DNA of 64,000 nucleotides from an uncultured bacterium (GTDB lineage: Bacteria; Cyanobacteriota; Vampirovibrionia; Gastranaerophilales; Gastranaerophilaceae), in assembly GCA_949283255.1 (NCBI GenBank), contig CASDRS010000009.1, positions 1 to 64,000 on the forward strand, given 5' to 3'. The translations under genes were made by a program, and so were the position numbers. Shown here piece by piece: positions 59,254-64,000 of the stretch (position 1 is its first letter; each line of letters opens with the position of its first letter). The notes beneath the pieces are model-generated. The model saw nothing but the letters and a program-made list of their open reading frames with translations. It ran no database searches and had not been told where the DNA came from.

Positions 59254-59542
59254 GTATTTCTCTTATCGGAATTTTGACAGGAACAGGTGCAGGATTGTTT
59301 TTGTACCTGAACCATAGAGCCATATCCAGCAGTAGAAACAGTGTATTTAACAAATATAAAATAATTACTAAATCTCTGCTGTATAAAAGTTTATGAGCTA
59401 TACCGCACGCATATCCTACTAGGATTAATATTGAAAAATAAATGCTCTTACCTTGTACACATTTACATTTGTATGTTTTATATGCTGCAAGCGGCCAGCT
59501 TACACCAAAACAAACTAACATTCCTGCTTCAAATATGCTCAT
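59201..59542 (-). CDS. PQ-loop family membrane protein
   Basis: A 113-residue protein with three membrane helices (about residues 4-24, 34-50, 58-78). It carries GVSWPLAAYKTYKCKCVQGKS, which matches the PQ-loop/SWEET-like opening with the P-x-x-x-K-x-x-x-x-K-S pattern, and ends in a polar tail. Such proteins can act as sugar or amino-acid transporters when duplicated. It overlaps hydE tail to tail. The start has AAGGAG. Confidence 0.75.
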   Translation of the reverse strand: MSIFEAGMLVCFGVSWPLAAYKTYKCKCVQGKSIYFSILILVGYACGIAHKLLYSRDLVIILYLLNTLFLLLDMALWFRYKNNPAPVPVKIPIREIPNVVESETPCYSTQNAE

Positions 59543-59553
59543 TTTTTCTCCTT

Positions 59554-60186
59554 TTAAGCTTTTGCGTTAATTTTATTTGTATTTTGGGTTTCATTTTGCG
59601 TTTGAACATTGTCTTTTTTCGCTTTTTTAGGTTCGAAACCCAGAGTTTTCATTATAGGGTGGATTACAAGATTGCTTAACTCTGATGCAAACAATGCAAG
59701 TCCCAATATTGTTCCGACCAAATAACTAAGCTCGATTACACCTTTTTCGGTTTTATATAAATTTGGATGCTCAAGAGTAAGTAAATCTTTGTGCAAGTTT
59801 GTCGGAACTTTTTCTAATAATGCGTGATTTTGTCTGTTTTTTAGCGGCATTAGAGCTAATTTTCTGTAACTTTCATATTCTCCAACATTTTTGAACTTAG
59901 GAAGGTCTTTTTCATTTTTTAGAATTTTCTGTGCTGCTTTAAATATCGGCTTCTTAAAAACAGGGCCGACTATTCCTAAGTAAATTCCAAGACATAACAT
60001 TTGATAGACAGCTTCTTTTGTTGCGGTATATTTTTTTGTTTTGTCATCGATAGATTTATCGTGCATTATGAAAAATGGTCTTCCGGTTGCTTTGAATAAA
60101 GATTCCGTGGTAACTGTTGCTCTTGTGTTTTGCGCAAATCTTACAAATGTTGGATTGGTTAATATATTTGTTATTTGTCCTATCAT
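59554..60186 (-). CDS. Lineage-type membrane protein, second of a paralogous pair
   Basis: A 210-residue protein, not recognised. It shares a layout with the 60191 gene: TGRPFFIMHDKSIDDKTKKYTATKEAV (near 39-65), a glycine-rich first hydrophobic segment (YLGIVGPVFKK), then KAAQKILKNEKDLPKF, and a final hydrophobic segment near 160-185 (YLVGTILGLALFASEL) with IHPIMKTLGF. The Lys/Asn-rich tail is disordered. The ATG at 60186 has GGAGGATAG. It lies 11 nt from the PQ-loop gene. Confidence 0.7.
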   Translation of the reverse strand: MIGQITNILTNPTFVRFAQNTRATVTTESLFKATGRPFFIMHDKSIDDKTKKYTATKEAVYQMLCLGIYLGIVGPVFKKPIFKAAQKILKNEKDLPKFKNVGEYESYRKLALMPLKNRQNHALLEKVPTNLHKDLLTLEHPNLYKTEKGVIELSYLVGTILGLALFASELSNLVIHPIMKTLGFEPKKAKKDNVQTQNETQNTNKINAKA

Positions 60187-60190
60187 TTGC

Positions 60191-60712
60191 CTATCCTCCA
60201 ATCCTTAAGCCGCTATTGTATCTAGGATACGTCTGGATAGGCGTAATTTTATTTATTTTTCCTGTGAAATTCGGGCTTTTTTGTTGTTTTGGATTAACCG
60301 GATTTGAAGGTTTTGTTTGCGGTAAAAATGTGTGCATTAGAGGAGTCGTGATTTTATTGCAGATAAGCGGGATTAAAAATAATGCGGTAATACTTACTGA
60401 CACAAGTGTAGATGTAGCTTTGATTTGCGGAAGCTTTTCTTCTGCGTGTGCAGCATGTGCAAGTGCCTGTGCTGCTTTTTGGGTTATTGCATTTGTTCCT
60501 ATATAACTTGCAAAGGCTACAGCTCCTGTTGTCCCTTCTCTGAATGCTGTGTATTGTCTTGATCTTTTATCCTGTTTTTTGTCCATCATCGTTATTACAG
60601 GACGCAATACTCCCTTCGAAACGGCTATTGTTAATGCTCCGTATAGAGAGTTATTTTTGTTGCCTAAAAAATCACAAACGCTTCTGAAATATTTGGGGAA
60701 TGTATTATTCAT
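60191..60712 (-). CDS. Lineage-type membrane protein, first of a paralogous pair, with F-x-G near the C terminus
   Basis: A 173-residue protein related to the 59554 product. RPVITMMDKKQDKRSRQYTAFREG parallels RPFFIMHDKSIDDKTKKYTATKE, and ITALFLIPLICNKITTPLMHTF parallels the final segment of the other. The tail holds SPNFTGKINK, the F-x-G signature at the C terminus instead of the N terminus. Two hydrophobic segments are seen. The start has GAAGGTG. The two genes are 5 nt apart and evidently a duplicated pair. Confidence 0.7.
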   Translation of the reverse strand: MNNTFPKYFRSVCDFLGNKNNSLYGALTIAVSKGVLRPVITMMDKKQDKRSRQYTAFREGTTGAVAFASYIGTNAITQKAAQALAHAAHAEEKLPQIKATSTLVSVSITALFLIPLICNKITTPLMHTFLPQTKPSNPVNPKQQKSPNFTGKINKITPIQTYPRYNSGLRIGG

Positions 60713-60810
60713 TTTTCACCTTCGAATATCCATTATCTATTATCGTCCCTGACTTTGCGTTGTAAAATATTCATTTATTATAAGCTCTATAGTTTTTAGT
60801 TATAATTATC

Positions 60811-60838
60811 TTGTTTTGTTATAAGTTTAATGTATAAT
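60811..60838 (+). promoter_or_regulatory. Promoter giving a leaderless LysR mRNA
   Basis: TTGTTT (60811-60816), 16 bases, then a perfect TATAAT (60833-60838), which ends 6 nt before the ATG at 60845. Confidence 0.65.
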
Positions 60839-60844
60839 TAAATT

Positions 60845-61735
60845 ATGAATTTAAATCAGTTACAGTATGTTATAACTTTGGCTCAAGAACTGAATTTTTC
60901 TCGTGCTGCTGAAAAATTGTATATTTCTCAGCCATCTTTGAGTCAAAGTATTCAGCTCTTAGAGGAAGAGTTTGGCGTTCTGCTTTTTGAGAGGAAACCG
61001 CTGAAATTGACTTATGCCGGTGAAATCTTTTTGGATTGGGCAAAAAATGTTTTATACTCCGAAGAGCAGATGCAAAATATGATATCTGATGTTGCCAGTG
61101 AAAAAAGAGTGAAATTTACTATAGGAATATCACCTTACAGAGCAACTTTTCTGCTGCCAAGATTAATTGAGAAGTTTAAGAACAAATATCCGATGGCGCA
61201 TCTTATTATTGAAGAATTTCCGACTGATACTTTGCATGAAATGTTGGAAGAAGATCGGTTGGATATTTTAATAGAGTCACCTATGGCGGATAATGAGAGA
61301 TTTGAGAGCGTTTATTTGTGTAAGGAGAGAATATTACTAGGAATTCCGAATTCTCTTGCTGATAAATTTAATCTTGATGAAGAAATTGATTTATCCTTGC
61401 TTAAGGATGTTCCGTTTATATTACTTACGGATAAGCAATATATAGGTAAGTTGACCAGAAAATTATGCAAGCGTGCAGGCTTTTTACCAAAAAATTATAT
61501 TGAATGTCATAATATAGAAACTGTTCAAGCTATGATATCAAGAGGTTTAGGGGTGTCATTAATTCCTGAATTTTATGCGAAATATTTGGTCTCTAAAGGT
61601 AGTATGTCGTTTGGCAAAATAAAGGATTTGGATTTGTCTCGTGATATTGCTGTGATATACAGCAAGAAGAAATATATGTCTGCACCTGTTGATTATTTTA
61701 TAAAACTTTTGGCAGAGGAGATTAATTCTTTATAA
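60845..61735 (+). CDS. LysR family transcriptional regulator
   Basis: A 296-residue regulator with the N-terminal winged helix-turn-helix (LNQLQYVITLAQELNFSRAAEKLYISQPSLSQSIQ in two parts) and a periplasmic-binding-type effector domain from about residue 90. The SISPYRA-like ISPYRATFLLP opens the effector domain. The effector and targets are unknown. It could control the UDG gene or the EmrB-type gene further on, but no divergent partner is adjacent. Leaderless start as noted for its promoter. Confidence 0.9.
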   Translation: MNLNQLQYVITLAQELNFSRAAEKLYISQPSLSQSIQLLEEEFGVLLFERKPLKLTYAGEIFLDWAKNVLYSEEQMQNMISDVASEKRVKFTIGISPYRATFLLPRLIEKFKNKYPMAHLIIEEFPTDTLHEMLEEDRLDILIESPMADNERFESVYLCKERILLGIPNSLADKFNLDEEIDLSLLKDVPFILLTDKQYIGKLTRKLCKRAGFLPKNYIECHNIETVQAMISRGLGVSLIPEFYAKYLVSKGSMSFGKIKDLDLSRDIAVIYSKKKYMSAPVDYFIKLLAEEINSL

Positions 61736-61812
61736 AAACTTTCTTAATAAATGTTTGATAAACGTCTTAATTTGTGTTAATTTCAAACTTGAAGATTAAG
61801 GATTTATAGCAA

Positions 61813-62403
61813 ATGGGTGTTCAGGAAGATTTAGAAGAAGTAAGACAGTTGTGTGAGCTTTGTGACAATTGTCCTCTTTCCAAAACTCGAACAAATATAG
61901 TTTTTTCCGGCGGAGTACCAAATTCAAAATTAATGCTTATCGGTGAAGCTCCCGGATATTATGAAGATCAGCAGGGAGAACCTTTTGTCGGAAAAGCAGG
62001 TCAGTTATTAGATAGAATTTTTGCCTCAGTAGGACTGTCTAGACAAAAAGATATTTATATTTGCAATACCCTGAAGTGCAGGCCTCCTAACAACAGAGAT
62101 CCTTTGCCTGAAGAAAAAGAAGCTTGCAGGGCATTTTTGGATGCGCAAATTGAAATTCTTAAACCAAGAATAATCCTTTTGTGCGGGAAAGTTGCACTTA
62201 ATTCAATGCTTAATACAAATGTTGGGATTTCACGAGTTCGTGGTCAGTGGTTTGATGGTCCTTTCGGCAGCAAGATGATGCCTATATTTCACCCATCTTA
62301 TCTTTTGAGAAATGAATCTCACGAGAAAGGTAGCCCAAAATGGCTGATGTGGCAGGATATTAAAGCTGTAAAACACGCTTATGACGAACTAACTGATCAG
62401 TAG
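61813..62403 (+). CDS. Uracil-DNA glycosylase, family 4
   Basis: The 196-residue enzyme removes uracil from DNA and holds an iron-sulfur cluster. CELCDNCPLSKTRTN near residue 15, motif A GEAPGYYEDQQGEPFVGKAGQLLD near 43, ICNTLKCRPPNNRDPLPEE near 77 and HPSYLLR near 157 are diagnostic. Four cysteines for the cluster are available. The start has a modest AAGGA. It is convergent with the exporter gene. Confidence 0.9.
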   Translation: MGVQEDLEEVRQLCELCDNCPLSKTRTNIVFSGGVPNSKLMLIGEAPGYYEDQQGEPFVGKAGQLLDRIFASVGLSRQKDIYICNTLKCRPPNNRDPLPEEKEACRAFLDAQIEILKPRIILLCGKVALNSMLNTNVGISRVRGQWFDGPFGSKMMPIFHPSYLLRNESHEKGSPKWLMWQDIKAVKHAYDELTDQ

Positions 62404-62410
62404 TTAAAAA

Positions 62411-63967
62411 TTAATTTTGTTGAGTACTAGCTTTTCTTGTAGTTTTTAAAATCCATATAATAGGAATTACTAAGATACAAGTTGTAGCTATAGCGATAAA
62501 TACATCAAAGAATGCTCCCAGTCTGGATTGCGAAAGTAACTGGTTATAAAGCATTCCGTTAGCTTTTCTTGCAGCAAGCACTTCAGGGTAGTGCATAAGG
62601 AATTTACTCTTTAATGCCGCGAATTTTATTTGATACATAGGGTTATGTGCGGATAAATTCCCTACAAAATAATTTTGGTAAACTTGTGAAACTCTTGCAA
62701 TAAAAGTTGCAGATGCAGATGTTGCAATTGCGGTTATAATGTTTTTAAACAACGCGTGTAGTGATGCAGCATCAGCGTTTTTGCTTGCAGGCAAGGTCGC
62801 AAATGATAGTGCAGTAACAGGAACGAATGCTGTTGGAACTCCTATACATAGTAAAATATTTGGTAAAACTATGCTTTCTATTGATGAAGTCGGATTCATT
62901 TGTGTAAGCATTAATAACGAAGCAGCCATGATCAAAAATCCTGTGGTTGCAAGTATTTTGCTGCTTACATATTTAGAAATTTCACCAACAGCCAGAAGAC
63001 AAACAAGACATATAATTGCTCTTGGAAACATTGTCAATCCTGATTTAGAAGGGCTATATCCGATTAAACTTTGTACAAACATTGGAACCAGTAATAATGT
63101 TGAATATATTACAACATTGATAAAGGAGCTTGTAAATGTCCCGAATAAAAAGTTTTTGTCCTTAAAAACTCTTATATCAATGACAGGATATTTATACTCT
63201 AATTCCCAAACGTAAAACAACACGAATGAGAATATACAAATTCCCGTTAACCAGCAAATCCAAGGAGTATCAAACCAGTTGAATTGTTGTCCTTTATCTA
63301 ACACAATTTGCATACAAGCCATCGCAACGACGATTGAGATATATCCGACATAATCAAAACGTTTGTTGTATTTTTGTTTTGGCGGTTTGTCACTAGGCAA
63401 GAATATTTTAATAAGTAAAAATGAAATCATACAAAGAGGTATATTAACAATAAATACCCATTGCCAAGAGTAATTATCCGTCAAATACCCGCCGAAGAAA
63501 GGTCCTGCCAGCGGTGAAAACATTGCCGCAACCCCGAACAGACCCATTGCTACGCCTCTTTGCTCAGGCGGGAATACTTCCAATAAAACCGCTTGACATA
63601 GAGGTAATATACTACCACTTCCGATACCTTGAACTATTCTGGCTCCGATTAAGGCTTGCAAGTTCGGAGAAATGATACACAACAAGCACCCTAGCATAAA
63701 TAAAAATATACTATAGTACATTAGAAGTTTTTTACCAATTCTTCTAACTAAATAGCCCGTTACAGGTAACATCAAACCACCTGATATGATGTAACACGTA
63801 ATAACAGTGTTTGTTTCATATTGTGTTGCACCGTAAAACCCTGCAATATGAGCTTGGCTTACGTTTGTAGCAGAGGATGCTGCCAATGCCAAAAACGCAG
63901 GCAGCAATACTGCTATTGCAATTATATACGGATTTACTTTTTTTGTTTGTGGGGTAGTATTTTCCAT
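62411..63967 (-). CDS. MFS multidrug exporter, DHA2/EmrB family
   Basis: A 518-residue 14-helix drug-proton antiporter. It carries YETNTVITCYIISGGLMLPVTGYL near 52-75, RRIGKKLLMYY (motif A), GARIVQGIGSGSILP near 108 and GLFGVAAMFSPLAGPFFGGYL near 142 (motif C), then the middle two extra helices. The full range of helices and the length match EmrB. The start has AAAGGTAAAAG, so the protein appears complete at the right edge. No EmrA membrane-fusion partner is inside the window. Confidence 0.9.
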   Translation of the reverse strand: MENTTPQTKKVNPYIIAIAVLLPAFLALAASSATNVSQAHIAGFYGATQYETNTVITCYIISGGLMLPVTGYLVRRIGKKLLMYYSIFLFMLGCLLCIISPNLQALIGARIVQGIGSGSILPLCQAVLLEVFPPEQRGVAMGLFGVAAMFSPLAGPFFGGYLTDNYSWQWVFIVNIPLCMISFLLIKIFLPSDKPPKQKYNKRFDYVGYISIVVAMACMQIVLDKGQQFNWFDTPWICWLTGICIFSFVLFYVWELEYKYPVIDIRVFKDKNFLFGTFTSSFINVVIYSTLLLVPMFVQSLIGYSPSKSGLTMFPRAIICLVCLLAVGEISKYVSSKILATTGFLIMAASLLMLTQMNPTSSIESIVLPNILLCIGVPTAFVPVTALSFATLPASKNADAASLHALFKNIITAIATSASATFIARVSQVYQNYFVGNLSAHNPMYQIKFAALKSKFLMHYPEVLAARKANGMLYNQLLSQSRLGAFFDVFIAIATTCILVIPIIWILKTTRKASTQQN

Positions 63968-64000
63968 AATTATCTAACTTTTACCTTTGGAACTACTGAC

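Noticed and set aside
1-64000. CRISPR arrays, insertion sequences, integrases, phage genes
   Set aside because: No regular direct repeats, transposase or integrase motifs were found on reading both strands.

Overview
The window is 64 kb of AT-rich, densely packed bacterial chromosome, and about 90% of it is coding. I infer a gut Melainabacteria/Vampirovibrionia lineage (Gastranaerophilales-like), a non-photosynthetic sister group of Cyanobacteria. The evidence is a pilin leader of the type FTLAEVLITLGIIG, a cyanobacterial-style RNA polymerase omega, SepF next to YggS and close to FtsZ, and many lineage-type small proteins carrying a short F-x-G signature. Anaerobic, fermentative life is indicated by a class III ribonucleotide reductase, the [FeFe]-hydrogenase maturase HydE and an iron alcohol dehydrogenase. 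The envelope is probably diderm (secretin, MCE protein). No phage, insertion sequence, CRISPR array, rRNA or tRNA was seen.

Layout. 1-3050: a GC-rich segment with a terminator, then a CheD-like protein, RimO and a type IV pilin-like protein on the minus strand. 3160-9730: an XRE regulator without a normal start codon, then a consensus promoter and cobalamin riboswitch in front of nrdD-nrdG, then a PlsC-like acyltransferase, HinT, SpeE and an RseP-type protease. 9750-14050: purine nucleoside phosphorylase, omega, an MCE protein with Upp, and a Pit transporter with its PhoU-like partner. 14200-20200: a frameshifted glycosyltransferase, a GAF-GGDEF-HD-GYP protein and several small or unusual proteins. 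20530-24000: YggS, SepF, NAD kinase and FtsZ. 24200-29900: ribosomal protein S1 and IspH, then a 931-residue lineage-type protein. 30160-32160: class II aldolase and a uridine-kinase-like protein. 32380-38120: a type IV pilus/type II secretion operon (PilP-like lipoprotein, secretin, ATPase, platform protein). 38119-42290: SDR, L9, a UroD/MetE-like protein, a CooC-like ATPase and FolD. 42330-54800: DciA-like, NrnA, BrkB, HisS, aquaporin, PgeF, a stand-alone AICAR-transformylase-like protein, dCMP deaminase, Pgk, paired F-x-G membrane proteins and Fe-ADH. 54870-63967: a GT-C-like membrane protein, GNAT, PHP phosphatase, TspO, HydE, a PQ-loop protein, another pair of lineage-type membrane proteins, LysR, family 4 UDG and an EmrB-type exporter.

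Three themes run through the window. First, at least nine genes have a sigma-70 -10 box ending exactly 6 nt before the ATG and no Shine-Dalgarno, so their mRNAs should be leaderless; hisS has a perfect TTGACA-N17-TATAAT-N6-ATG. Second, at least six otherwise dissimilar small proteins share a short hydrophobic-x-F-x-G signature, usually near the N terminus. Third, a cobalamin riboswitch precedes the B12-independent anaerobic ribonucleotide reductase, which suggests B12 decides which reductase is made.

All functional names come from motif reading only. Starts were revised where a Shine-Dalgarno or promoter favoured an internal codon.
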